Below are positions 1 through 6,947 of a stretch of DNA of 59,889 nucleotides, piece by piece (the stretch's first letter is position 1; every line of letters starts with the position of its first letter). The translations under genes were made by a program, and so were the position numbers. The DNA is from a virus. The stretch lies in IMG/VR virus record IMGVR_UViG_3300042373_000763, positions 1-59,889 of that record. One strand, given 5' to 3'. The notes under the pieces were generated by a model that worked only from the letters and a program-made list of their open reading frames with translations, was not told the DNA's origin and ran no database searches.

Positions 1-1
1 C

Positions 2-436
2 AGAGCGTTGATTTATAATTGGGTAAAAGAGAACTACACACGAAAATATTTTGAATGGTGGGAAGCCAAGAATCAAAAAGGTTTGCCACTTAAACGTGAC
101 CATAAAAATCGTACACTAAATTTTGCATATGGTAAGTTAGGTATTCCAAAAGAACTTATCCGTACCGAACATCAGAGAGGAATCTACTTCTCTCCTCTGT
201 ACAACAACACCAATGAATATCTTAGAAAAGAAATTGGTGATGAACAACTGGTCAAATCATTTGATACCAGTGAAGAAGCCTTGGTGCAAATTTGGAAAAC
301 CAAATATGCCAAAGGTCGTATATCAATGTTAAAGAAAAAGAATAATGTATCTTATGAATCATTGTTCTATGATGACTTGATATACCTGTCTTGGGAAGAA
401 ACCAAGACCAAATATTTGCCACAAGTTGGCAGATAA
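2..436 (+). CDS. C-terminal part of a conserved phage protein, 5' end outside window
   Basis: The reading frame is open to the left edge, so the true start lies upstream; an internal TTG at position 8 is not a convincing start. The visible 144 residues are basic and contain a compact motif RGIYFSPLYNNTNEYL followed by an acidic stretch and a Trp-rich tail. I do not recognise the family with certainty. The arrangement faintly recalls the C-terminal end of GNAT/Mom-like phage proteins, but this is a weak inference. The gene stops 21 bases before a strong sigma70 promoter. Confidence 0.7.
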   Translation, partial: RALIYNWVKENYTRKYFEWWEAKNQKGLPLKRDHKNRTLNFAYGKLGIPKELIRTEHQRGIYFSPLYNNTNEYLRKEIGDEQLVKSFDTSEEALVQIWKTKYAKGRISMLKKKNNVSYESLFYDDLIYLSWEETKTKYLPQVGR

Positions 437-457
437 AAAAGTATACCACAAATATAC

Positions 458-486
458 TTGACACACACACTAAGTAGTAGTATAAT
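458..486 (+). promoter_or_regulatory. Consensus sigma70 promoter
   Basis: TTGACA at 458-463 and TATAAT at 481-486 are separated by exactly 17 bases. Both hexamers are perfect consensus. It drives the small winged-helix gene at 542, which is closed by its own terminator, so this is a monocistronic early unit recognised by the host polymerase. Confidence 0.85.
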
Positions 487-541
487 GTAAATTCTTGCAC
501 ACGCAAGTACTTTGTTTAACTTTGTCATTAGGAGATTTATC

Positions 542-811
542 TTGACTAAACTATCCGCAAAAACCCGCATACTCAACTTTTTGAGCAAGACTGAGGGTTA
601 TAACACCCTTTCTACAGCACAAGCTCGTGCTCGTTTCGGAATCCAAAACGTTTCCGCACGTATTGATGAATTGCGCCAAGAAGGCCATGTCATCTACACT
701 AACACCAAATCCCGTGGTGATGGTAGTAAGGTTTCTGTTTACCGCATGGGCAAACCAACCAAGTCTATGGTTCGTACCGCTATCAATGCAGGTTACAGCT
801 TCAACGCCTAA
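542..811 (+). CDS. Small winged-helix DNA-binding protein
   Basis: An 89-residue protein. The TTG start at 542 is chosen because AGGAG lies at 530-534, 7 bases upstream; an in-frame TTG at 512 has no ribosome binding site. The sequence has the helix-rich pattern of a winged helix: TRILNFLSK, then LSTAQARARFGIQNVSARIDEL as the helix-turn-helix, then a basic wing (HVIYTNTKSRGDGSKVSVYRM). Such proteins in T4-like phages are small presumed transcription or DNA-packing factors of unknown target. It has its own promoter and terminator, consistent with strong early expression. Confidence 0.8.
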   Translation: MTKLSAKTRILNFLSKTEGYNTLSTAQARARFGIQNVSARIDELRQEGHVIYTNTKSRGDGSKVSVYRMGKPTKSMVRTAINAGYSFNA

Positions 812-823
812 TTAGGTGAATAT

Positions 824-858
824 GGGGAGACCACTTGATGTGGTACTCCCTTTTTTTT
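824..858 (+). terminator. Rho-independent terminator
   Basis: A GGGGAGACCAC arm pairs with GTGGTACTCCC (one bulged base) around a TTGAT loop and is followed by eight T residues. It ends the unit of the winged-helix gene. Confidence 0.85.
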
Positions 859-873
859 ATTTTTGGAGAGTAA

Positions 874-1692
874 ATGGAAATTTCAATTAAAAAAGAAGAA
901 TTAGCAAAGAAAAGTATTTTCGTTGCGACACCAATGTACGGCGGAATGAATCACGGACTCTATGCCAAAGCATGTCTCGATTTACAAGCCATCTGTATGC
1001 AGTATGGTGTCCAAGTGAAATTTTCATTTCTTTTCAATGAGTCTTTAATTACCCGTGCTAGAAATTATCTTGTTGATGAATTTCTGCATCGTTCTGATTG
1101 TACGCACATGTTGTTTATTGATGCTGACGTACACTTTAATCCACAAGATGTTATTGCTTTATTGGCACTAGATAAAGATGTTATTGGTGGTCCTTATCCT
1201 AAGAAGGCCATCAAATGGTCATCTGTTAAGAAAGCTTTGACTAAAAATCCAGCCATGGAAGCAAGTGACTTAGAAAAAGTTACTGGCGATTATGTTTTTA
1301 ATCCCGTAAAAGGCACAGACAAATTTAGTGTTTCCGATCCATTAGAAGTTTTGGAAATTGGTACCGGTTTTATGATGGTTAAACGTGAAGTGTTTCCTAA
1401 ATTTGCAGAAGCATTTCCACATTTGCGTTATAAACCAGACCATGTTGGCCAAGCCAATTTTGATGGATCACGATACATCCATGCATACTTTGATACATTG
1501 ATTGATACTATAGATTCTCCAACTGGTGGTGGTTCAGACCGTTACTTGTCAGAAGACTACATGTTCTGTCAACTGTGGCGTAAAATTGGTGGTTCTATTT
1601 GGTTGTGTCCTTGGATGCGAGCAGACCACATTGGTACGTACCACTTTAAAGGTGATATGCCAGCTGTTGCGAATTACGTTGGGGAAATGTAA
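874..1692 (+). CDS. GT-A fold glycosyltransferase-like protein
   Basis: A 272-residue protein with the layout of phage GT-A glycosyltransferases: an N-terminal strand (FVATPMYGGMNHGLY), an arginine region where the chain meets the nucleotide site (ITRARNYLVDEFL), and a DxD-type metal motif in FIDADVHFNP near residue 88. Conserved acidic and aromatic residues continue in the C-terminal half (SEDYMFCQLWRKIGG). It probably transfers a sugar from a nucleotide-sugar donor; the acceptor (modified DNA base, virion protein or host envelope) cannot be told. A GGAGAG ribosome binding site precedes the ATG. The stop overlaps the start of the dNMP kinase gene, so the two are translationally linked. Confidence 0.75.
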   Translation: MEISIKKEELAKKSIFVATPMYGGMNHGLYAKACLDLQAICMQYGVQVKFSFLFNESLITRARNYLVDEFLHRSDCTHMLFIDADVHFNPQDVIALLALDKDVIGGPYPKKAIKWSSVKKALTKNPAMEASDLEKVTGDYVFNPVKGTDKFSVSDPLEVLEIGTGFMMVKREVFPKFAEAFPHLRYKPDHVGQANFDGSRYIHAYFDTLIDTIDSPTGGGSDRYLSEDYMFCQLWRKIGGSIWLCPWMRADHIGTYHFKGDMPAVANYVGEM

Positions 1693-2354
1693 TGATTGTT
1701 GGGTTACTTGGATTCATTGGTTCAGGTAAAGGTACTGCCGGCGACATTCTTAAAGACCTTGGTTTTACTCCTGTGAGTTTTGCCAAAGGTGTTAAAGATG
1801 TTGCCTCAGAAATGTTTGGTTGGCCTCGGCATTTGTTAGAGGGTGATACTGAACAGTCTAGACAATGGCGTGAACAACCAGATAAGTTTTGGACAACCGA
1901 ATTTGGCCGTGATTTTACACCAAGACTTGCATTACAGTTAATGGGTACAGAAGTTGGTCGTGATGTATTTCACCAAGACTTTTGGGTAATTAAACTCAAA
2001 AACTATATGCAGAAAAATCCAGACCAAAACTATGTAATAACTGATGTACGTTTTCAAAATGAAATTGATTTCGTACATAAACAAAATGGTATCTTAATTG
2101 AGATACAACGTGGTGTAACACCACATTGGTATGAGATTGCTTCCAAAGCAAACCGTGGCGATTGGAAAGCGGAAGACTTTATGTTGCAACAATCTGGTGT
2201 ACATGAATCTGAGTGGCGTTGGATTGGTGGTTACATCGACCATAAAATTGACAATACCAAATCCTTAGAAGATTTGAAAGTTAATATGATTAAATGCTTG
2301 ACAACCTCTTACGGACCAAGTATAATGAGTGAATTGAAACAAGGAGTATCGTAA
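1692..2354 (+). CDS. 1: Deoxynucleoside monophosphate kinase (T4 gp1-like)
   Basis: A 220-residue P-loop kinase. The Walker A motif G7-FIGSGKGT is at the very N terminus, as in T4 gp1. The central part (FTPRLALQLMGTEVGRDVFHQDFWV) is the family's signature for the LID and monophosphate-binding region, and VITDVRFQNE matches the Walker B region. The enzyme phosphorylates dNMPs to dNDPs and so feeds the phage dNTP pool together with the deaminase, ThyX and ribonucleotide reductase elsewhere in the window. It is tightly coupled to the genes on both sides by one-base overlaps. Confidence 0.9.
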   Translation: MIVGLLGFIGSGKGTAGDILKDLGFTPVSFAKGVKDVASEMFGWPRHLLEGDTEQSRQWREQPDKFWTTEFGRDFTPRLALQLMGTEVGRDVFHQDFWVIKLKNYMQKNPDQNYVITDVRFQNEIDFVHKQNGILIEIQRGVTPHWYEIASKANRGDWKAEDFMLQQSGVHESEWRWIGGYIDHKIDNTKSLEDLKVNMIKCLTTSYGPSIMSELKQGVS

Positions 2355-3031
2355 TGAAATTATCTAATGAGACCTTAACGGTTCTTAAAAACTTTGCCAA
2401 CATTAATCCTGGCATTGAGTTTAAGACAGGTAAGAAATTGACAACTATTTCCGCAACAAAGACTGTACTGGCCAAGGCCGGAGTTAAAGATGAATTCCCA
2501 CAAGATTTTTGTATCTATGATTTGAACCAGTTTTTATCTGTACAATCATTATACAAAGATGGTGAAATTGACTTTGATGACAAACATGTTATCTTCAAAG
2601 TTGGTCGTAAGAAACTAAACTATCGCAAGACTGCCAAGAGCATGATTGTAACTCCGCCAGATAAAGAACTGACGTTGCCTTCCGTTGATGTGTCCTTTAC
2701 ATTGAAAGAAGAAGAACTTGCTTCTATTCTAAAGACTGCAAGCATCCTCCAATCACCTAACATTGCTATCATGTCTGATGGTGAAAAGATTTCTATCACA
2801 ACCTGTGATGCAAAAGACAACTCTGCACATACCGACTCAACAGAAATTGCTGATGGTAATGGTAAGAAGTTTAAGGCTTTGTTTTTGACAGAGAACTTTA
2901 AAATGATTTCTGGTTCTTATGAGGTACAAATCTCATCTAAAGGTTTGTCATACTTTAAAAATACTAAAGAAGATATGGAATACTGGATTGCTATTGAAGC
3001 AAAAGAGTCTGACCTATCGTTTGGAGAATAA
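2354..3031 (+). CDS. 45: DNA polymerase sliding clamp gp45
   Basis: A 225-residue protein that aligns over its whole length with T4 gp45-type clamps (LSNETLTVLKNFANINPGIEF at the start, then YDLNQFLSVQSLY and the C-terminal ISSKGLSYFKNT with IAIEA). The trimeric ring tethers the polymerase to DNA and in T4 also activates late transcription. Position fits: the clamp loader genes 44 and 62 follow about 1 kb downstream. A GGAGTATCG ribosome binding site sits inside the end of the kinase gene. Confidence 0.93.
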   Translation: MKLSNETLTVLKNFANINPGIEFKTGKKLTTISATKTVLAKAGVKDEFPQDFCIYDLNQFLSVQSLYKDGEIDFDDKHVIFKVGRKKLNYRKTAKSMIVTPPDKELTLPSVDVSFTLKEEELASILKTASILQSPNIAIMSDGEKISITTCDAKDNSAHTDSTEIADGNGKKFKALFLTENFKMISGSYEVQISSKGLSYFKNTKEDMEYWIAIEAKESDLSFGE

Positions 3032-3032
3032 T

Positions 3033-3215
3033 ATGATTTGGGTTACAGACGCAGCCAACGGCAACAAAGTTTCAATTAATGAAAATTATATCGTAGCGGT
3101 ATATACTATGATTGATGGTGAACTAAAAGGTAAAACAGGAATCAAACTTACTAACAGTGATATTATTGTTGATGAAAGTGATTATGATGTTATTGCACTG
3201 ATTGGATCAAATTGA
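3033..3215 (+). CDS. Small beta-rich conserved protein, FlbD-like in outline
   Basis: A 60-residue protein. The ATG at 3033 follows GGAG directly after gene 45, so longer upstream frames are not needed. It consists of alternating short strands (MIWVTDAANGNKVSINENYIVAV, then GIKLTNSDIIVDESDYDVIALI). The layout resembles flagellar FlbD-like small proteins, but this may only reflect size and beta content. The function is unknown; the setting between the clamp and a DsbA-like gene suggests a replication or late-transcription accessory. Confidence 0.7.
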   Translation: MIWVTDAANGNKVSINENYIVAVYTMIDGELKGKTGIKLTNSDIIVDESDYDVIALIGSN

Positions 3216-3490
3216 TGACTAAAGTAAATACATTGTTTGGTTCTTTTGATGATGACCAACTTAAAAAACTCAAAGGTTATATTGATGAAGTGGTACTGCA
3301 TATGCAGAGAAACCAATCCAATAATGAGGCAATTAAAGATATTGTGGATATTACCAATGATGAATTGAAAATCCCTAAGAAGATTGTCAAACGTATGGCA
3401 AAAACACAATTCAAAAATTCATTCCAAACTGAAGTGGCAGAATCAAAAGAGTTTGAAGCTCTATTTGAAAGCATGAACGAGGTGAAATGA
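3215..3490 (+). CDS. dsbA: DsbA-like double-stranded DNA-binding protein
   Basis: A 91-residue protein beginning at the ATG that overlaps the previous stop (TGATG). The C-terminal two thirds follow the pattern of T4 DsbA: AIKDIVDITNDELKIPKKI, then MAKTQFKNSFQTEV, then a short acidic helix ending FEALFESM. T4 DsbA binds dsDNA and influences late transcription near the clamp. The placement next to gene 45 supports this. The similarity is by remembered pattern, so the symbol is tentative. Confidence 0.65.
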   Translation: MTKVNTLFGSFDDDQLKKLKGYIDEVVLHMQRNQSNNEAIKDIVDITNDELKIPKKIVKRMAKTQFKNSFQTEVAESKEFEALFESMNEVK

Positions 3491-3687
3491 TGGGTGAAAT
3501 TAGAACATGGACTGATAAGACTGAATACATTGCTGTATTGAATAAAGAAATTAGTGTATTGAAATCTAGATTCGATCCAAACCAAGAAGGCACTGGTCAT
3601 TATAATACAGCAATAAGTGTTTTACAAAGTCGTGTTGAAGAACTTAAAAAAGATTTAAGTTGGCCTTTTCCACATGCAACAGACTGA
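3487..3687 (+). CDS. Small coiled-coil protein, unknown function
   Basis: A 66-residue protein overlapping its neighbours by 4 and 14 bases. The helices YIAVLNKEISVLKSRF and AISVLQSRVEELKKDL have heptad-like hydrophobic spacing, so it is probably a short helical hairpin. Coding is supported by the overlap chain and the start after GAGGTGAA. No family is recognised. Confidence 0.65.
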   Translation: MMGEIRTWTDKTEYIAVLNKEISVLKSRFDPNQEGTGHYNTAISVLQSRVEELKKDLSWPFPHATD

Positions 3688-4021
3688 AATTCAATTTTTC
3701 TTTCCGTTGATGGAACAAACCAAACTGGATTTGGATTTTACTCCGTGTGAACAATGGATTGCAGAATGGCGAAATAAACAATGGAGTCCTGTCACACTTG
3801 ATGGCAGTTACTTGATTACTAGTGGTGGTACTGGTGTCACCAGTTGGATAGGTGCTACCAGTTCGCATCAAACCGAGTTTGTTATAAGACCCAGTGAAAA
3901 GAATGTTGGTAAGTGGGAAATCACAGACTCTATGTTTGTTTATAGACCCACTAAACCAAATGCCGTCATCAGATTTATGGCCAAGTATCTTCTTGGCTTT
4001 AAATGGCACGATGAAATTTAA
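3674..4021 (+). CDS. Conserved hypothetical beta-rich protein
   Basis: A 115-residue protein rich in Trp, Tyr and Phe with predicted strands (QIQFFFPLMEQ-type start, YLITSGGTGVTSWIGATSS in the middle, MFVYRPTKPNAVIRFMAKYLLGFKW at the end). No catalytic motif is visible. It overlaps the previous gene by 14 bases and ends 20 bases before gene 44, so it belongs to the same operon. Function unknown. Confidence 0.65.
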   Translation: MQQTEIQFFFPLMEQTKLDLDFTPCEQWIAEWRNKQWSPVTLDGSYLITSGGTGVTSWIGATSSHQTEFVIRPSEKNVGKWEITDSMFVYRPTKPNAVIRFMAKYLLGFKWHDEI

Positions 4022-4041
4022 TTATATTATGGAGTATTTGA

Positions 4042-4974
4042 ATGTCACACATTTTATGGGTCGAGAAGTATCGTCCTAAGACCATCGAAGATTGTATTCT
4101 TCCTGATGGCATCAAGGCCACATTTCAGGAGTATGTAAACCGCAAAGAGATTCCCAATCTCTTGTTGGCTGGTTCTGCTGGTGTTGGTAAAACTACAATT
4201 GCAAAGGCTCTCTGTGAAGAAGTCGGTTGCGATTACATTATGATTAACGGTTCAGATGAATCGGGTATTGATGTTCTACGGAACAAAATCAAGAACTACG
4301 CATCATCTATGTCCTTGTCAGGCGGCCGCAAGGTTGTTATTATTGACGAAGCAGACTATCTAAATCCAAATTCAACTCAACCTGCGCTGCGTGGTGCTAT
4401 CGAGGAGTTCTCATCCAACTGTTCATTCATCTTCACATGTAACTTTAAGAACAGAATCATTGACCCGATTCATTCACGTTGTACCGTTATTGACTTTAAA
4501 ATCAATGGCAGTAAACAAAAGATGGCTGCAGGATTCTTTAAACGTGTTGAATGGATTTTAGAACAAGAAGGTGTTACATACGATAAGCAAGTGGTTGCTG
4601 CCGTTATCACCAAACATTTTCCCGATAATCGCCGTGTTCTGAACGAACTACAACGTTATAGTGTTAGTGGCACAATCGACAAAGGCATCTTGGCCTCGGT
4701 TTCTGATGTACAGATGAGTGAACTGGTGTCTTCTATTATGAACAAGGACTTCGCTTCTTGTCGAAAATGGACTACAAACAACCTCGACAACGATATCACC
4801 AGAATCTTTAGAAACATCTATGATTCATTGTATGAGAAGTTGAAACCCAACTCTGTACCACAAATGGTACTAATTTTGGCTAAGTATCAATATCAGTCAG
4901 CCTTTGTTGCAGACCACGAAATCAATTTGATTGCCTGCCTTACAGAACTAATGGTTGAATGTGAATTCAAATGA
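4042..4974 (+). CDS. 44: Clamp loader large subunit gp44
   Basis: A 310-residue AAA+ ATPase of the clamp-loader clade. Walker A is GSAGVGKT (residues 44-51), Walker B is IIDEAD (100-105), and the arginine-finger SRC motif lies at 145-147. The N-terminal WVEKYRP is the classic clamp-loader opening. With gp62 it opens the gp45 ring and places it on primed DNA using ATP. It is followed by gene 62 with an ATGA overlap, as expected for this complex. Confidence 0.95.
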   Translation: MSHILWVEKYRPKTIEDCILPDGIKATFQEYVNRKEIPNLLLAGSAGVGKTTIAKALCEEVGCDYIMINGSDESGIDVLRNKIKNYASSMSLSGGRKVVIIDEADYLNPNSTQPALRGAIEEFSSNCSFIFTCNFKNRIIDPIHSRCTVIDFKINGSKQKMAAGFFKRVEWILEQEGVTYDKQVVAAVITKHFPDNRRVLNELQRYSVSGTIDKGILASVSDVQMSELVSSIMNKDFASCRKWTTNNLDNDITRIFRNIYDSLYEKLKPNSVPQMVLILAKYQYQSAFVADHEINLIACLTELMVECEFK

Positions 4975-5360
4975 GTCCGTTCGACTATGCCGATTACATC
5001 CTGAGAAAGAAGGTGCCGGATGGTGAATTGGACTACAAAGATTATGCACCTTTCTTAATCAATAGGTCTCTCTCCAACCACTTAGATTGTGTCTTGTATG
5101 TCAATGACATGAACTTGTGGCCAGGTATTGACAAAGACATGCAATACCAGTATCTTCTAAATAGTATCAGGCCTATGAAACGTAAATTCGTTCCGTGGCA
5201 GAAGGCCGATTCTGATAAGGATATTGAGTGTGTGAAAACCTATTTTGGTTACTCTAATGCCAAGGCCAAAGAGGCCCTACGTATTCTTACTGATGAACAA
5301 ATCGCTGATATAAAAACAAAAATAGATACAGGCGGAGTGAAGAATAATGATAGACATTAA
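4971..5360 (+). CDS. 62: Clamp loader small subunit gp62
   Basis: A 129-residue protein, slightly shorter than T4 gp62. It has the conserved PFDYADYILRKK start, the LSNHLDCVLYVNDMN segment and the RPMKRKFVPW motif that link the clamp loader small subunits. It does not have an ATPase motif and serves as the structural partner of gp44. It overlaps gene 44 by 4 bases and regA by 14 bases, keeping the T4 order 45-44-62-regA. Confidence 0.9.
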   Translation: MSPFDYADYILRKKVPDGELDYKDYAPFLINRSLSNHLDCVLYVNDMNLWPGIDKDMQYQYLLNSIRPMKRKFVPWQKADSDKDIECVKTYFGYSNAKAKEALRILTDEQIADIKTKIDTGGVKNNDRH

Positions 5361-5754
5361 AGACCTAGTTGAAGTGACATTGGATGACAAAGATGATTTT
5401 TTAAAGGTACGTGAGACACTGACCCGTATTGGTGTCGCCTCCAAGAAAGACCAAACATTATACCAATCTTGCCACATACTACACAAACGTGGTCAATACT
5501 ACGTGGTACATTTCAAAGAACTATTTGCCTTAGATGGCAAAACAACAGACATTACCGAAAACGACCTATCACGCAGGAATGCTATTGCAAACCTATTGGA
5601 AGATTGGAGCTTGGTAAAGTTAGTGAATAAAAAACAAACCGAGGTGCCACCACCTATTTTCCTGTCACAGATTAAAATATTGTCACACAAGGAAAAGAAC
5701 GATTGGCAACTTACACCAAAGTATAATATTGGTAAAAAACCGAACGGTTCTTGA
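5347..5754 (+). CDS. regA: Translational repressor RegA
   Basis: A 135-residue protein with the RegA signature VRETLTRIGVASKK and the block LYQSCHILHKRGQYYVVHFKELFALDG, which contains the RNA-contact surface in T4 RegA. RegA binds ribosome binding sites of early mRNAs, including 44 and 45, and shuts down their translation. The reading frame runs to 5754, so its stop overlaps the -35 element of the next promoter. Confidence 0.95.
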   Translation: MIDIKDLVEVTLDDKDDFLKVRETLTRIGVASKKDQTLYQSCHILHKRGQYYVVHFKELFALDGKTTDITENDLSRRNAIANLLEDWSLVKLVNKKQTEVPPPIFLSQIKILSHKEKNDWQLTPKYNIGKKPNGS

Positions 5755-5779
5755 CAACTAGTATAAATACTGATATAAT
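5751..5779 (+). promoter_or_regulatory. Extended consensus sigma70 promoter with embedded late motif
   Basis: TTGACA at 5751-5756 and TATAAT at 5774-5779 are 17 bases apart, and TG precedes the -10 box by one base (extended -10). TATAAATA, the T4 late promoter consensus, occurs at 5762-5769 inside the spacer, so the site could serve both early and late transcription of the hsp20 leader. The early reading is strong; the late reading is a guess. Confidence 0.85.
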
Positions 5780-5878
5780 GGTCCCATTCGGGATGGGAAA
5801 AAGGTGCTCCACCTACCTTAGGAGCGTATTAAAACGGACAGACGCACTGTCACTGGATAACGTAACCAGTACCTAACC

Positions 5879-5905
5879 GATACGCCTTCGGGGTATCAAT
5901 TTTTT
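5879..5905 (+). terminator. Terminator-like hairpin in hsp20 leader
   Basis: GATAC and GTATC arms with an inner CC-TTCG-GG tetraloop are followed by TTTTTT at 5900-5905. It would stop transcription before hsp20 unless prevented by the alternative pairing of 5880-5885 with 5824-5829. Confidence 0.65.
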
Positions 5906-5907
5906 AA

Positions 5908-5923
5908 TCTCGCTTTTAGGAGA
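5908..5923 (+). promoter_or_regulatory. Possible ROSE-like RNA thermometer hairpin
   Basis: TCTCGCTTTTAGGAGA folds so that the AGGAG ribosome binding site of hsp20 is paired: TCTC with GAGA and CT with AG, with one G bulged. The anti-SD strand contains UCGCU, which fits the U(U/C)GCU signature of ROSE thermometers before bacterial small heat-shock genes. The hairpin is short, so the assignment is tentative. Confidence 0.45.
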
Positions 5924-5928
5924 AAACT

Positions 5929-6381
5929 ATGACAAATCTTATGAAAGATTTTTTCGGTTCTGACTTTGGTAAAATCCAACCTTTCACTGTAGGTTTCAAT
6001 GACACAATGGACCTCATGCGTGAAGCTGCAGCGGCTGCATCTAAAGCCGTATCTTATCCTCCATACAACATCAAACAGGTAAAAGAAAACAAGTACGTCA
6101 TTGAAATGGCTGTTGCTGGTTTTGCTAAGTCTGACATTGAGATGACTTTGGAAGGAAATAAACTCGTAATCAAAGCTGCAACAAAAGACGCAGATGAAGA
6201 AGAATATTTGTACAAAGGCATTGCCAACCGTGCATTTGAACGTACCTTCACTCTCGCAGACAAAGTAGAAATTAAAGATGCAGAATTGATGAATGGTATG
6301 TTGAAAATTTGGCTAGAAAACATGGTCAAAGCACAAGACGCCATTAAGAAAATTTCTATAAAGGAAACGGTAGAAAAATGA
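5929..6381 (+). CDS. Hsp20-family small heat-shock protein
   Basis: A 150-residue alpha-crystallin-type chaperone. The N-terminal arm is followed by PPYNIKQVKENKYVIEMAVAGFAKSDIEMTLEG..KLVIKA, the first strands of the crystallin domain, and by GIANRAFERTFTLADKVEIKDAELMNGMLKIWL, which holds the A-x-x-x-G-x-L-like core. It should bind unfolding proteins in the cytoplasm as an oligomer. Phage Hsp20 is common in cyanophages and relatives and is thought to help capsid assembly or infection under stress. It has a long structured leader and AGGAG ribosome binding site; a tiny gene overlaps its stop. Confidence 0.93.
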   Translation: MTNLMKDFFGSDFGKIQPFTVGFNDTMDLMREAAAAASKAVSYPPYNIKQVKENKYVIEMAVAGFAKSDIEMTLEGNKLVIKAATKDADEEEYLYKGIANRAFERTFTLADKVEIKDAELMNGMLKIWLENMVKAQDAIKKISIKETVEK

Positions 6382-6533
6382 TTCAACTAATTACCTCTTT
6401 ACTTAAACGTATAAGTGGTGATTATGGAAACAATTTAGAATCATATATCACCAGTAGAAATCCTCAAAATGAGGGCGACATTGAGCGCTTCACCCGTGAT
6501 TATCATTTTCTTATAACTCAAAATAGGTACTAA
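6378..6533 (+). CDS. 51-residue conserved phage protein
   Basis: The ATG overlaps the hsp20 stop (ATGA). The product MIQLITSLLKRISG... has a short amphipathic helix followed by ESYITSRNPQNEGDIERFTRDYH. The YI-S-NPQ..DIE...R-Y pattern recurs in small phage proteins and resembles DUF3563-type peptides that end in a DLERRxR helix. Function unknown. Translation coupling and the motif support it being a real gene. Confidence 0.7.
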   Translation: MIQLITSLLKRISGDYGNNLESYITSRNPQNEGDIERFTRDYHFLITQNRY

Positions 6534-6534
6534 A

Positions 6535-6618
6535 ATGAAAAAATTATTTACAAGTATACTTGAGGCCATAGAGGCTATCAAACAACACAGGTCGGGACCC
6601 GGCCTTAAAGGTAGATAA
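6535..6618 (+). CDS. 27-residue peptide
   Basis: A very short frame (MKKLFTSILEAIEAIKQHRS...) beginning one base after the previous stop, so translational coupling is possible. An amphipathic helix is followed by a basic GPGLKGR tail. It is the last frame before the terminator. It could be real or chance; nothing is known of its function. Confidence 0.4.
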   Translation: MKKLFTSILEAIEAIKQHRSGPGLKGR

Positions 6619-6625
6619 TTACCAC

Positions 6626-6653
6626 AAGGGGTCTTGACAGACCCCTTTTTTTA
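6626..6653 (+). terminator. Strong rho-independent terminator
   Basis: AAGGGGTCT pairs perfectly with AGACCCCTT around a TGAC loop and runs into a T tract. It ends the hsp20 unit. Its loop and 3' arm carry the -35 element of the next promoter. Confidence 0.92.
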
Positions 6654-6662
6654 TTGTATAAT
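6634..6662 (+). promoter_or_regulatory. Consensus sigma70 promoter nested in terminator
   Basis: TTGACA at 6634-6639 lies in the loop of the preceding terminator; TATAAT is at 6657-6662 with TG before it and 17 bases between the boxes. It drives the 60-residue gene, a CAT-anticodon tRNA and rubrerythrin. Confidence 0.85.
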
Positions 6663-6671
6663 TGAGACATT

Positions 6672-6854
6672 ATGAAAACTGAAAAACAATACATCAAAAA
6701 AGTACGTGTAAAAACCACGTTGGAGAATTACTACGTTTGTTCACCAGAGACTAAAGAGATTGATGGGGTACAATTCGTTTACGTAATCAAAAACATTGGT
6801 ATTAGGGAAACGCCTAAATTAATGCGGAAAGAATCATTAGAATATATCAAATAA
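6672..6854 (+). CDS. 60-residue hypothetical protein
   Basis: A basic protein with strands KKVRVKTTLENYYVC and VQFVYVIKNIGIRET. Its ATG lies about 10 bases after the -10 box, so the mRNA would be leaderless or have a very short leader. The stop abuts the following tRNA. No family recognised. Confidence 0.6.
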   Translation: MKTEKQYIKKVRVKTTLENYYVCSPETKEIDGVQFVYVIKNIGIRETPKLMRKESLEYIK

Positions 6855-6929
6855 GGGCCGATAGCTTAATGGTAAAGCAGTGAACTCATAATTCATTGAG
6901 TCTAGGTTCAATTCCTAGTCGGCCCACCA
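6855..6929 (+). tRNA. tRNA with CAT anticodon, probably tRNA-Ile2
   Basis: The cloverleaf is complete with encoded CCA: acceptor GGGCCGA/TCGGCCC, anticodon loop CTCATAA (CAT). The C4-G69 and C5-G68 pairs match the determinants by which TilS recognises tRNA-Ile2, whereas elongator tRNA-Met of E. coli lacks them. It is therefore likely an isoleucine tRNA reading AUA after lysidine modification. Elongator Met remains possible. Confidence 0.9.
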
Positions 6930-6947
6930 TTTTTATTAAGGAGTATC

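Larger units (their letters stand above)
5786..5928 (+). ncRNA. Structured hsp20 leader RNA with terminator-like hairpin
   Basis: About 140 bases lie between the expected start site and the hsp20 ATG with no open frame. They can fold into GACAG/CTGTC (5837-5841 with 5847-5851), ACTGG/CCAGT (5852-5856 with 5866-5870) and a UUCG-capped hairpin at 5879-5897 followed by six T residues. GCGTAT at 5824-5829 is complementary to ATACGC at 5880-5885, which would enclose the two inner hairpins in a three-way junction and break the terminator hairpin. This looks like an attenuator or riboswitch-style leader, or a free small RNA ending at about 5905. The class is not recognised. Confidence 0.6.

Noticed and set aside
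512-541. TTG start 30 bases upstream for the winged-helix gene
   Set aside because: It has no ribosome binding site and would place AGGAG inside the coding part; TTG at 542 is spaced correctly behind AGGAG.
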